Both the position numbers and the translations under genes were made by a program. This document shows, piece after piece, positions 17,750 to 26,227 of a stretch of 37,509 bases of DNA. Positions within the stretch are counted from its first letter, which is position 1; the number at the start of each line of letters is the position of its first letter. Origin of the DNA: JADFJB01 sp964464595. GTDB taxonomy: Bacteria; Zhuqueibacterota; JdFR-76; DREG01. The DNA is taken from NCBI GenBank assembly GCA_964464595.1, contig CAYXGW010000055.1, forward strand, positions 1 through 37,509. The letters run 5' to 3'. The notes beneath the pieces were generated by a model. That model did no database searches. It was not told where the DNA came from and saw nothing but the letters and a program-made list of their open reading frames with translations.

Positions 17750-19090
17750 ATGAAGAAAACACCTAGTCTCCAAATTCAAATGATTATTTTCTTAGCACTG
17801 TTTATTCCCATTTCCGGTCTATGCCAATCTCCATCTTTTGATAAACTCAACAAACTTTTATCCGATGATTACCCTTACCTGGATGCATTATACAAACATC
17901 TGCATATGAATCCGGAGCTCTCATTTCATGAAGAACAAACCGCTAAAAGAATTGGCTCCGAATTAAAGAAATTGGGATTTACTGTTACCCATGGGGTGGG
18001 TGGCCATGGGTTTGTAGGTGTCTTAATAAATGGTTTTGGTCCAACTGTTATGGTCCGTACGGACTTGGATGCACTACCCGTTAAGGAAAACACCGGGTTG
18101 GATTATGCCAGCAAAATTCGGACTAAAGACGACCAGGGCAATGAGGTATCTGTAATGCATGCTTGCGGACACGACATCCACATGACCTCGCTAGTTGGTA
18201 CTGCGCGAATGTTGGTGAATTTGAAAGACTCCTGGGGCGGTACCCTGGTGATGATCGGTCAACCAGCAGAAGAACGCGGCGTCGGCGCCCGAATGATGCT
18301 GACCGATGGTTTATTCCAGAAATTTCCACGCCCGGATTATGCCCTGGCGTTACATGCGAGCGCAACAGTCCCCGCCGGGAAAGTGGCATATCGCGAGGAA
18401 TTTATTCTTGCTAATGTGGATATGGTCGATGTGACTGTTTATGGCGAGGGTGGTCATGGCGCGTATCCGCATACAACCAAAGATCCGATTGTACTTGCAG
18501 CGCAAATCATTCTGAATTTGCAGACTATCGTCAGTCGTGAAATTAGTCCGTTAGAGCCGGCAGTAGTAACAGTGGGCTCGATCCATGGTGGCACTAAACA
18601 TAATATCATTCCGGATGAAGTAAAATTGCAACTGACCCTTCGCTCTTATTCGGATGAAGTGAGACAAAAAACCATTGAAGCTATCCAGCGTATTTGCCGC
18701 GGAGTTGCAAAAGGAGCCGGAATTTCGGAAAATAAATTGCCCAAAATAGCGATCCGCAATGAATATACCCCGGCCACTTACAATGATCCCAATTTGACAA
18801 GAAGAACCGCACAAGTTTTCATGGCAATTTTAGGTGAAGAAAATGTGCTTGAAACCGGCCCCGTAATGGCCGGCGAAGATTTCGGCCGTTATGGTCGTGA
18901 AGAACCCAAAATCCCAATCAGCATTTTCTGGCTTGGCGCAATCGATCCTAAAAAAGTAGAAGAAAGCAAAAAAACAGGAAAAGGATTGCCTTCACTTCAT
19001 TCGGCTTTATTTGCTCCATTGCCTGAGCCGGCCATCAAAACCGGTGTAAAGGCAATGACTGCAGTAGTGCTGGATTTAATGAAGAGGTGA
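17750..19090 (+). CDS. Exported M20-family amidohydrolase (N-acyl amino acid/hippurate hydrolase type)
   Basis: 446 aa with a signal peptide ending near residue 25 (GLCQ). M20D metal-site residues are visible: C139 and H141 in MHACGHDIH, E174-E175 in QPAEERGVGA, H202 in LALHA, and a late His in LPSLHSALFAP. Members hydrolyse the amide bond of N-acyl amino acids or small peptides with two metal ions. AAAGGTAGAAGA precedes the ATG. Its export and its position after two M16 peptidases suggest final trimming of peptides in the periplasm (inferred). The exact substrate cannot be read from the sequence. Confidence 0.88.
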   Translation: MKKTPSLQIQMIIFLALFIPISGLCQSPSFDKLNKLLSDDYPYLDALYKHLHMNPELSFHEEQTAKRIGSELKKLGFTVTHGVGGHGFVGVLINGFGPTVMVRTDLDALPVKENTGLDYASKIRTKDDQGNEVSVMHACGHDIHMTSLVGTARMLVNLKDSWGGTLVMIGQPAEERGVGARMMLTDGLFQKFPRPDYALALHASATVPAGKVAYREEFILANVDMVDVTVYGEGGHGAYPHTTKDPIVLAAQIILNLQTIVSREISPLEPAVVTVGSIHGGTKHNIIPDEVKLQLTLRSYSDEVRQKTIEAIQRICRGVAKGAGISENKLPKIAIRNEYTPATYNDPNLTRRTAQVFMAILGEENVLETGPVMAGEDFGRYGREEPKIPISIFWLGAIDPKKVEESKKTGKGLPSLHSALFAPLPEPAIKTGVKAMTAVVLDLMKR

Positions 19091-19129
19091 TCTGAGTCAC
19101 CGACTTCTACTTCTTCACCGGCGTATTCT

Positions 19130-19158
19130 AATCACATTAAGTGAATGTGGTTTTAATT
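19130..19158 (+). terminator. Possible terminator after the M20 gene
   Basis: AATCACATT and AATGTGGTT pair over 9 bp with one mismatch or wobble around an AAGTG loop, followed by TTAATT. Moderate evidence only. Confidence 0.4.
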
Positions 19159-19271
19159 CATTATTATTAAAATCTTTTGAATTGGCAGATGACGTAGAAA
19201 TTCTTCATGGAAAATATAATTTTATGCATTACAAGAATTTTAATCCAATCGCCGGCAAGCCCCTTTATAAT

Positions 19272-19988
19272 CTATTTTTCTACAACTCGAAAGGTTCGGG
19301 TTATATCGTTAAACGGATTATCCAATACCGCGTTTCCCGCTTCGGTTTCAAGCGTAACTTTTAATAGATGATCGCCAGGTTTTCGAGCATTTTCAATCCA
19401 TACATGTTTCTCTTCATCCAAATAAACATCCTGTCCATCTAAATTATAATGTAATCGATATCCAGATCCTAATTCAGCATTGATCACCCTAAAATCAAAT
19501 AAAATTTGATCTGCTTCTTGTCCACGAAACATTTTTTTGTTAGGTTGGCAAACAATCAGAAGTGGTTTGTCGTTTTGCAATAGAGATTGTGTTTCTTGTT
19601 TATAATAAAAATTCCGAATGACAAGACTATTTTCATCCTTATTTGTGATTCCATTGGAATTACATATAAGTCCGATTACAGCATGTGCTCCCGGGGTAAA
19701 TCCGCTGAAAGAAACCAATGTATCTTTTTCAAAAGAAAAATACTGCTGCTGATCAAGTATAAATTGAACACTTATTCCTTTTTCTTTCCAATCCTCAGGC
19801 GACACAATAAAGGAAAAAGCTAAAGTGTCTGATTCCAAAACATGATTTTCGGTTAAGCCAAAAATATGTATTTGATATTGGGCATCATTACCACAATTAA
19901 TAAATAGCAATGAACATATAATCAATAAAATCAATCGTTTAAAAATCCCAATCAAATGGTAATTTCTTCTCTTCCTCATGCTATCCAT
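19272..19988 (-). CDS. Hypothetical lipoprotein
   Basis: 238 aa from the ATG at 19988, which has AAAGGTGA just upstream; a longer in-frame start at 20018 lacks this. A basic N-terminus and hydrophobic stretch end at LLFINC (lipidated Cys about residue 32). The remainder is rich in beta-strand-like segments and seems to hold two Ig-like repeats, each ending in a 'PGAHAVIGLI' or 'PGDHLLKVTL' phrase, which are typical of carbohydrate- or ligand-facing Ig folds. No enzyme motif is present. Function not recognised. Confidence 0.65.
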   Translation of the reverse strand: MDSMRKRRNYHLIGIFKRLILLIICSLLFINCGNDAQYQIHIFGLTENHVLESDTLAFSFIVSPEDWKEKGISVQFILDQQQYFSFEKDTLVSFSGFTPGAHAVIGLICNSNGITNKDENSLVIRNFYYKQETQSLLQNDKPLLIVCQPNKKMFRGQEADQILFDFRVINAELGSGYRLHYNLDGQDVYLDEEKHVWIENARKPGDHLLKVTLETEAGNAVLDNPFNDITRTFRVVEK

Positions 19989-20070
19989 AATCACCTTTAG
20001 TACATTAAATGGCCACAATCCGAGTCAACTCATAGTTTTTCCAGGACTAAATTTAATTCGTACTTTAAGT

Positions 20071-20424
20071 CTACTTTCTTTCAATCACTAAAATACCTGA
20101 TTGAGGTACAACTAAATAATTCTTACCTTCAAATTTAATTTCTATTGATGATTTACGCAGAAAAATCGCGTAATCTCCCACTTCAACTTGCATCGGCACA
20201 AATTGAGCAGAAGCTAAGGTGGTTTCCCATGGTTCATTTGCAACATCATTTGGACTGGGAAGAGGTATTCCGGGACCGGTAGCTGCTATAAAACCACCCT
20301 GGACTGTTTCTTTTTCCAATGCCCATTTGGGTAAATACAAACCCACTTCTGTCCGGATTTCTCCTTCATCCGGTTCAATCAAAACTCGATCGCCCAATAC
20401 GATAAGGCTATTATTAATAGCCAT
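20071..20424 (-). CDS. GroES-like (Cpn10 family) protein, divergent and without GroEL
   Basis: 117 aa. The Cpn10 pattern is visible: LGDRVLIEPDE at 10-20, a mobile-loop position reading EVGLYLP (26-32), GGFIAATGPG at 43-52, VEVGDYAIFLRKSSIEI at 80-96, and NYLVVPQSGILVIE at the end. Compared with GroES (about 97 aa) there is an insertion of about 20 residues (54-76) in the roof-loop region, and the GIVL-type GroEL-binding loop is changed to GLYLP. GGAG lies seven bases before the ATG. No groEL is nearby; it sits between a lipoprotein and an SDR gene. It may be a specialised co-chaperonin or a Cpn10-fold protein with another role. Confidence 0.75.
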   Translation of the reverse strand: MAINNSLIVLGDRVLIEPDEGEIRTEVGLYLPKWALEKETVQGGFIAATGPGIPLPSPNDVANEPWETTLASAQFVPMQVEVGDYAIFLRKSSIEIKFEGKNYLVVPQSGILVIERK

Positions 20425-20447
20425 AATTCACTCCAAATTTATTCAGA

Positions 20448-21233
20448 TTATCGAAAACATGTTTGTCCTCTACCACCATCAATCAGGTAATTCACACCGG
20501 TAATCCACTCGGCATTCGCAGACGACAGATAAAGAATCAAGCGCCCTACCTCTTCTGGATTTGACAACCTGTTAAGTCCCTTTGCAATGGGATGTGTATC
20601 GTATGAATGCTCTTTAAATTTCTGATAGGTTTCCTCATCCATACCGCCGCGTTTATGCAATTCCGTTAATGTCATCCCGGGGTTTACGGAATTTACACGA
20701 ACACCTTTTTCCGCCAATTCCAGGGCTGCACAGCGGGTCAGTTGATCGACAGCAGATTTACTCACGTTATAAGCAAGCACTCCAGAGAAGGCTCTCATTC
20801 CATTCACACTCGAAACATTAATAATAACGCCTTTTGATTTAATTAAATACGGCACTGCTAAATTCATCATTATAAATATGGCACGCAAGTTGACTTCGAT
20901 TGTGTGATCCCAATCCTCTAAAGAGGTATTTTCAATGGTACCTTTTTCAAGGATCCCAGCAGCGTTCACCAAAATATCTAATTTACCAAATTCCGATAAA
21001 ATTGTTTTGATCGACTGTTTACAATCATCTGGTTTGCTTACATCCCCAGAACAGACTACCGCTTTCCCGCCGATTTGTTTTATAGAAGTAGCAATTGAAG
21101 TAAGACGCGATTCATCACGATCCATTAAGCCAACATTCGCACCTTCCTGGCTGAACAAAATCGCTGCAGATCTTCCGATTCCACTACTGGCTCCTGTAAT
21201 TAAGACTGATTTATCGTTTAGCTGCAAATCCAA
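20448..21233 (-). CDS. Short-chain dehydrogenase/reductase (SDR)
   Basis: 261 aa, classical SDR length. Rossmann motif TGASSGIG (13-20), NAAG (90-93), catalytic N115, S142, Y155 and K159 (YNVSK), and NPGMTLT near 184-190 are all present. An Asp at the end of the second strand (D38 in LMDRD) suggests NAD(H) rather than NADP(H). The start is TTG, supported by AAGGAG eight bases upstream. It resembles 3-oxoacyl-ACP reductase and glucose dehydrogenase-type SDRs; the substrate cannot be told. The gene ends 23 bp before the GroES-like gene, likely the same transcript. Confidence 0.9.
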   Translation of the reverse strand: MDLQLNDKSVLITGASSGIGRSAAILFSQEGANVGLMDRDESRLTSIATSIKQIGGKAVVCSGDVSKPDDCKQSIKTILSEFGKLDILVNAAGILEKGTIENTSLEDWDHTIEVNLRAIFIMMNLAVPYLIKSKGVIINVSSVNGMRAFSGVLAYNVSKSAVDQLTRCAALELAEKGVRVNSVNPGMTLTELHKRGGMDEETYQKFKEHSYDTHPIAKGLNRLSNPEEVGRLILYLSSANAEWITGVNYLIDGGRGQTCFR

Positions 21234-21506
21234 ATTTTAGACTCCTTCAAAATTAGCTAAAAAAATATAGAGTTTAATAAATTTTAAGTCAACCATTTTC
21301 GTGACACAAGATGCAATTTAATTTGACCTGAGCTATTAAAACAGGAGGAAATCTGAAATTAATCATTTGGTTTTCAAAAGAGTCCTTCAAGTCAAGAAAT
21401 ATTTTGCACAATTTGTATTCTGTTTTCTTCCGGATATCCCGATCCAATACAATAGGTTCAATTTTATTTCTAAATAAGAACTTATATACTTTTAAGATCC
21501 AAATTC
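21234..21506. other. Divergent promoter region between SDR and phosphatase genes
   Basis: 273 bp between a leftward and a rightward gene. A TATACT hexamer at 21485-21490 lies shortly before the phosphatase ATG, without a well-spaced -35. No ORF seen. Confidence 0.35.
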
Positions 21507-22790
21507 ATGACAAAGAATAACATTACAGACCTCAAAAAAAAGGCGAAGAGATTAGCCACCCTGATTGAAATTAGCACCATTATCAACTCTTCGTTAGATT
21601 TAGACAAAGTAATCAGCCTGGTCTTGGAAAAAGCGCAGGAAGTGATGGATGCTGAAGCCGGCTCGGTGTTATTACTGAATCATGAAACCAATCGGCTTGA
21701 GGTACAGTCAGCCCTGGGAAATGTTGGCAGTGCCATAAAAGAAAATATCTCACTGGAAATGGGCCAGGGAATTGCTGGGTGGGTTGCAAAAGAGCAAAAG
21801 TCCCTCAATGTAGCGGATGTTCAAAGCGATCCTCGTTTCTTTAAGGGCGCGGATAAAATAACCGGGTTCCAAACGAAGAGCATGATTGCCTCACCTTTAA
21901 TATTTAAAGATAAGTTAATCGGCGTCGCTGAGGTGATCAATCGTCGCGACGGCAAGTCATTTTCATCAGATGATGAGGATTTATTTAACACTTTTTGCGG
22001 AAGCGTAGCTATGGCTGTGGAAAATGCCAGGTTACACCGAGATCTACTTGAAAGAGAACGAATTCAGCAGCAGTTGGAATCGGCGCAAGTTATACAACAG
22101 AGTTTTTTGCCGCAATCTTTCCCTAAATGTGAAAACAATCGCTTCGAAACCTGGGCAACTTACAAAGCAGCAAAATCTATTGGGGGAGATTTTTATGATT
22201 TTTTAATGTTGGATGAAAATCATCTTGCAATCGTTATTGGAGATGTTTGTGGAAAAGGCATTCCGGCTGCATTATATATGGCTCGCGTTTTAAGCGATTT
22301 TCGTTTTTTAACACAAATGAATAACCCAAGTGAGACTGTTAGCCGCTTGAATAAACAACTTGTAGAAAGAACCCGCAATGGCATGTTTGTCACCCTGGTA
22401 TATGTCGTGCTAAATGCCAAAACCGGCCTCATATCTTATGTCAATGCAGGACATGGCCCAATGCTGCGAATAAAACATTCTGACAATAGGGTGGATATCA
22501 TTGGCCAGGCAAACGAGATTCCTTTGGCAATACGGGAAAAATCAATTTACCAGCAGGAGGATTTTCAGTTAGAACATGGAGATTACCTCGTCCTTTTTAC
22601 CGATGGCATTAATGAAGCCCGAAATAACCAGGGTGAAGAAATGAGTTTGGAAATTCTTGCTGACATGATAGCAAAGCCGTGGGCATCTCCAAAAATATTA
22701 ACTGAATTTGTTATGAATAAAGTAATGAAATTATCGAAAAATTCGATTCAGCATGATGATTTAACCCTGGTTGTGATCAGATGGAATTGA
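21507..22790 (+). CDS. GAF-PP2C (RsbU/SpoIIE-type) serine phosphatase
   Basis: 427 aa, soluble. A GAF sensor domain occupies about 15-175 and is joined by a helical linker (HRDLLERERIQQQLESAQ) to a PPM/PP2C phosphatase domain (about 195-427). Metal-site motifs are intact: GGDFYD (D228), GDVCGKG (D246), NAGHGP, FTDGINEA (D366) and QHDDLTLVV (D417/D418). Such phosphatases dephosphorylate STAS-domain antagonists in partner-switching systems. It is the first gene of a seven-gene rightward run with a kinase, a STAS protein and an Mla transporter, so its target is probably the STAS protein. The GAF domain would sense an unknown small ligand or redox state. No strong ribosome site precedes the ATG. 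Confidence 0.9.
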   Translation: MTKNNITDLKKKAKRLATLIEISTIINSSLDLDKVISLVLEKAQEVMDAEAGSVLLLNHETNRLEVQSALGNVGSAIKENISLEMGQGIAGWVAKEQKSLNVADVQSDPRFFKGADKITGFQTKSMIASPLIFKDKLIGVAEVINRRDGKSFSSDDEDLFNTFCGSVAMAVENARLHRDLLERERIQQQLESAQVIQQSFLPQSFPKCENNRFETWATYKAAKSIGGDFYDFLMLDENHLAIVIGDVCGKGIPAALYMARVLSDFRFLTQMNNPSETVSRLNKQLVERTRNGMFVTLVYVVLNAKTGLISYVNAGHGPMLRIKHSDNRVDIIGQANEIPLAIREKSIYQQEDFQLEHGDYLVLFTDGINEARNNQGEEMSLEILADMIAKPWASPKILTEFVMNKVMKLSKNSIQHDDLTLVVIRWN

Positions 22791-22903
22791 AATGATAAAT
22801 GAAAAGTTAAAATCGACATTTTGGCTGTTATGAATACTAATAATTATATTCCAATCTGCCGATTTACCTTTGTATAATCATAACAAATTTTCTGATTTAT
22901 CTA

Positions 22904-23347
22904 TTGAAAAACCAATCAAAACAATTCAATAAAGTGTTACTCACGGTTCCTGGTGATGCTCGCTATCTCAAGGTACTTCGTTCTGTCCTTGAGTCTGTAG
23001 GCCAAATTTATAATTTTGAAGAAAAGGATATTCAATGCATGCAATTAGCGTCGAACGAAGCTTTTGCCAACATTATTGAACATTCGTATTGCAACCAGGC
23101 CAATTGCCCGATCTATATAACTCTTTTTTTCGACAAAGATAAATTACAACTGGAGCTGGAAGATGAAGGGTTACCATTGGAACCGGAAAAAATTAAATCG
23201 CGATCTCTGGAAGACGTTAAACCAGGCGGTCTTGGAGTACATTTCATGAAATCCCTTATGGATGAGGTGGTTTTTGACACTTCAAATAAACGAAATCGAT
23301 TGATTCTTATAAAGGAGAGAAGCAAATCCAATGAAAAATTCGATTAA
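22904..23347 (+). CDS. RsbW-like serine kinase (HATPase_c)
   Basis: 147 aa with the GHKL ATPase motifs of RsbW/SpoIIAB: N-box NEAFANIIEH (E52, N56), G1 box LEDEGLPL (D87, G89) and G2 box GGLG (108-111). In known systems this kinase phosphorylates a Ser in its STAS partner, and sequesters a sigma factor. The start is taken as TTG at 22904, with no clear ribosome site; an in-frame GTG at 22934 is an alternative. The gene overlaps the STAS gene by 17 bp, implying matched synthesis. No sigma factor is in the window, so the output may be the STAS protein alone. Confidence 0.87.
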   Translation: MKNQSKQFNKVLLTVPGDARYLKVLRSVLESVGQIYNFEEKDIQCMQLASNEAFANIIEHSYCNQANCPIYITLFFDKDKLQLELEDEGLPLEPEKIKSRSLEDVKPGGLGVHFMKSLMDEVVFDTSNKRNRLILIKERSKSNEKFD

Positions 23348-23702
23348 TATTCAGGTCGATCAAAATGAAAATCTGGCTACTGTTGTTCTTTCGGGAGAAG
23401 TTGATTTATATTCGTCTCGGGAAGCGAGAAAAATTATTCTGGAACTTGCTTCCCGGAAAGTACCTATCATTATAATCGATTTAAGCGGGGTTCCATATAT
23501 GGATAGTTCCGGACTTGCTTCTATGGTTGAAGGGTTACAAAAGGTTGAAACCTACAAAGGTAAATTTATTTTGAGTGGATTACAACCTATGGTAAATCAA
23601 GTGTTCAAATTAAGCCGTTTAAATACTGTGTTTACGATCTATGAAGATATTGACACAGCGCTAAATGAGTTAAATGAAAACAATGCGTCAGTGAGAGGAT
23701 AG
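23331..23702 (+). CDS. STAS-domain protein (RsbV / MlaB-like)
   Basis: 123 aa covering a full STAS fold. The phosphorylation motif MDSSGLA is intact, with S59 at the position phosphorylated in SpoIIAA/RsbV. It overlaps the upstream kinase gene by 17 bp and ends in TAG at 23700-23702; the reading frame continues open straight into MlaE. In E. coli the STAS protein MlaB binds the MlaF ATPase and is needed for transport, so this protein may be both kinase substrate and transporter subunit. It could instead be an ordinary anti-anti-sigma factor acting on a distant sigma factor. AAGGAG lies 13 bases before the ATG, a wide spacing. Confidence 0.85.
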   Translation: MKNSINIQVDQNENLATVVLSGEVDLYSSREARKIILELASRKVPIIIIDLSGVPYMDSSGLASMVEGLQKVETYKGKFILSGLQPMVNQVFKLSRLNTVFTIYEDIDTALNELNENNASVRG

Positions 23703-23705
23703 CAG

Positions 23706-24509
23706 ATTACCACACTTAGAATTATATTAGGCAGTATTGGCCATTGGACCCTCGATTCTTTATGGCAAATTGATCGGTATTCTCGGTTAGTTGGCCAGGG
23801 AATTTATTGGTTGGTTGTCGCGCCATTCAAAGGCAAAAAACTTCGATCTTATCCCACAATCATCCAAATGGTACGAATCGGTTTTGATTCCATACCCATC
23901 GTTGCAATTATTGGATTCTTTGTCGGATTAATCCTGGGGATGCAGTCCGCCTACCAGCTAAAGCCATTCGGAGCAACTATTTTTATGGCAAACCTGGTTG
24001 GCGTTTCGGTAACCCGTGAACTTGGACCAATGCTGACCGCCATCATTATCGCCGGAAGAAGCGGCTCCGCTATTGCAGCCGAAATTTCAACTATGCAAGT
24101 TTCTGAAGAAATAGATGCCCTGAAAACCATGGGGCTCAATCCGGTGCCTTTCCTGGTAGTACCCCGTGTAGTGGCTATGATGATCATGCTTCCCTGTCTT
24201 ACTTTAATCGCAGATGTCATTGGTATAACCGGTGGATTGATTGTGGGTATTTTTATGGAAAATATTGATTTTACACTTTATATCAACCAAACTGCATCCG
24301 CATTGGCGATGAAAGATCTGCTTACCGGATTATTCAAGAGTGTGGTTTTTGCATGGATTATTGTAACCATAGCCTGTTACCAGGGTTTCGCAGCATCCGG
24401 CGGGGCGGAAGGTGTTGGCAAAAGAACGACCAGTTCAGTTGTGGCTTCAATGTTCATGATCATTGTGGCTGATGTTTTCTTTACCGGGTTATTTTATTCA
24501 ACATTTTGA
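23706..24509 (+). CDS. mlaE: MlaE-type lipid ABC transporter permease (unusual start)
   Basis: Inner-membrane permease of an Mla/MCE lipid transporter with about five to six helices. Motifs such as FVGLILGMQSAYQL, GVSVTRELGPMLTAIIIAGRSGSA and MKTMGLNP-like ALKTMGLNPVPFLVVPR are hallmarks of MlaE. The first ATG/GTG/TTG in frame is TTG at 23811, which gives 232 aa and cuts off the N-terminus. The frame is open back to the TAG of the STAS gene, and the extra ~35 residues (LGSIGHW…APFKGKK) look like a normal MlaE N-terminus. An ATT at 23706 with AGAGG seven bases upstream would give 267 aa, the usual length. Start by ATT, readthrough of the TAG or a recent stop mutation in a STAS-MlaE fusion are all possible. 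Confidence 0.85.
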   Translation: MTTLRIILGSIGHWTLDSLWQIDRYSRLVGQGIYWLVVAPFKGKKLRSYPTIIQMVRIGFDSIPIVAIIGFFVGLILGMQSAYQLKPFGATIFMANLVGVSVTRELGPMLTAIIIAGRSGSAIAAEISTMQVSEEIDALKTMGLNPVPFLVVPRVVAMMIMLPCLTLIADVIGITGGLIVGIFMENIDFTLYINQTASALAMKDLLTGLFKSVVFAWIIVTIACYQGFAASGGAEGVGKRTTSSVVASMFMIIVADVFFTGLFYSTF

Positions 24510-25315
24510 TGACATCAATTAAAAAAAAACCGATCATCCAAATTCGTGATCTTGTCACTTCTTACGGTGATTTAACCGTTTTGAATGGCGTGAATCTTGA
24601 TATTTATGAGGATGAAACTTTCGTTATTTTGGGACGATCCGGATGTGGCAAAAGCACTTTGCTCCGCCATCTCATTGGTCTGCAAAAACCCACTTCCGGT
24701 AAGATACTGTTAAATGGCCAGGATTTGACCCGGATGTCAGAAGATGAAAAAGTTGAAGTACTAAAAAAAATCGGCATGTTATTCCAAGGATCTGCTCTTT
24801 TTAATTCAATGACTTTAGCCGATAATGTCGCAGTGGCTTTAAAGGAACATACGAACCTGGAAGAGTCCACCTTTCAAATTATGGCTAGAATGAAATTAGA
24901 CATGGTTGGATTAAGCGGATTTGAAAATTTTATGCCGTCTCAACTTTCCGGTGGCATGAGAAAACGGGCTGGACTTGCAAGAGCAATTGCCATGGATCCG
25001 AAGATTTTATTTTGTGATGAGCCGTCTGCCGGTTTGGATCCTATTGTTGCAGCCGGGATAGACGAATTATTGTTAAAATTACGACAAGCATTCCGAATGA
25101 CATTAGTGGTTGTCACACATGAAATGGCATCCGTAGAATTAATTGCCGACCGAATTGCGATGATGCATAATGGCAAAATATTGGCTGTTGGTTCTACTGA
25201 AGAAATCAAAAATAATCAACATTTGTATATTCAACAATTCATGAAAAGAGAAGCAGACAGAGAAGAAGTTGATCGTGAAAAATTACTTAACGCCCTAACT
25301 GGTAATGGATTTTAG
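24509..25315 (+). CDS. mlaF: MlaF-type ABC transporter ATPase
   Basis: 268 aa from the ATG at 24509, overlapping the MlaE stop by one base (TGATG). Walker A GRSGCGKST, Q-loop LFQGSALF, signature LSGGMRKRAGLARA, Walker B ILFCDEPSAGLDP and switch His in VVTHEM are all intact. These features, with the SAGLDP phrase and the neighbours MlaE and MlaD, place it in the MlaF/Ttg2A group, which energises phospholipid movement between the membranes. The C-terminal tail (about 235-268) is charged; in E. coli MlaF a C-terminal extension contacts the neighbouring subunit. Confidence 0.93.
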   Translation: MTSIKKKPIIQIRDLVTSYGDLTVLNGVNLDIYEDETFVILGRSGCGKSTLLRHLIGLQKPTSGKILLNGQDLTRMSEDEKVEVLKKIGMLFQGSALFNSMTLADNVAVALKEHTNLEESTFQIMARMKLDMVGLSGFENFMPSQLSGGMRKRAGLARAIAMDPKILFCDEPSAGLDPIVAAGIDELLLKLRQAFRMTLVVVTHEMASVELIADRIAMMHNGKILAVGSTEEIKNNQHLYIQQFMKREADREEVDREKLLNALTGNGF

Positions 25316-26219
25316 CATGAACTATCGAATGCAAGAAGTTAAAGTCGGCTTAATGGTCGTCATCAGCGGTTTTTTATTGTTACTATTTTTATTCATTGTG
25401 GCTGATTTTGAATATGAAAATAATTCGGTAAAATACACCACCAAGTTAGCGTATGTCGGTGGTTTTGATGAAGGAACAACGGTTCGTTTAGGAGGAAAAC
25501 GTATCGGCAGAATTGCAAATATTCGTCCACCTGTTGCCAATTCTTCTGAAATTGAACTGGTGATAGAGATCGATGCAGGTACGCCTATTAAAACTGATTC
25601 CCGTGCATACCTCACATCACTTGGGTTTATGGGTGAGTTCTATTTGGAAATTATACCCGGCTCATCCGAAGCGCCGTTACTGCCACCCGATAATGAAATA
25701 CCCTCTCTAAACGCGGCCACGTTTTCGCAGCTTGCTATTCCGTTAAGTGAAATGGCAGAATCCTTTAAAGTTACAATTACACATGTGAATGAATTGTTTA
25801 ATTCACAGAATCAACTGGAGTTGGCAAATATTCTGACGAACTTGAACACTATTCTGACCTCAAATACAGTTCAACTTACGGAATTATTTGTCAATCTAAA
25901 TCAAATGGCTGTTGATTTTAGCAATATTTCCAGTCGTTTCGATACTTTGTTTATGAAAAATGAAGATACGGTGGATGATGTTGTTAACAATTTAAGTTCA
26001 ACTTTGGCTGAAACACGAACCTTTTTGCAAGAACTGACCAATTCAATTGGATTGATTGACGGCATGATGGCCGAAAACACTTATTCATATAATACTATTT
26101 TGGCAAACCTGGAAAGATCTACTCGTAACCTTGAAGAATTCAGCCGCACCATCCGCGAAAGGCCATGGAATTTGGTACGTAAATCAGATATCAAAGCAAG
26201 AAAGCTACCGCAGAATTAG
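25305..26219 (+). CDS. mlaD: MlaD/MCE-domain lipid-binding protein
   Basis: 304 aa from ATG 25305 (overlapping mlaF by 11 bp); starts at 25317 or 25326 are also possible. One N-terminal membrane helix (about 13-33) is followed by a single MCE domain (about 40-120: YVGGFDEGTTVRLGGKRIGRI, YLTSLGFMGEFYLEI). The C-terminal half is a long helical, Asn/Leu-rich region (about 140-290) that probably forms coiled coils or a needle-like barrel extension. MCE proteins form hexameric rings that conduct lipids across the periplasm and are driven by MlaEF. Longer than E. coli MlaD (183 aa), so it may span more of the periplasm. Confidence 0.92.
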   Translation: MDFSMNYRMQEVKVGLMVVISGFLLLLFLFIVADFEYENNSVKYTTKLAYVGGFDEGTTVRLGGKRIGRIANIRPPVANSSEIELVIEIDAGTPIKTDSRAYLTSLGFMGEFYLEIIPGSSEAPLLPPDNEIPSLNAATFSQLAIPLSEMAESFKVTITHVNELFNSQNQLELANILTNLNTILTSNTVQLTELFVNLNQMAVDFSNISSRFDTLFMKNEDTVDDVVNNLSSTLAETRTFLQELTNSIGLIDGMMAENTYSYNTILANLERSTRNLEEFSRTIRERPWNLVRKSDIKARKLPQN

Positions 26220-26227
26220 GAGTACAA

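Noticed and set aside
19182..19364. 60-aa plus-strand ORF
   Set aside because: No ribosome site or recognisable features, and it overlaps the end of the minus-strand lipoprotein gene.
21507..23702. A sigma-B type general stress regulon
   Set aside because: No sigma factor gene in the window, and the module leads directly into the Mla operon. A distant sigma factor remains possible.
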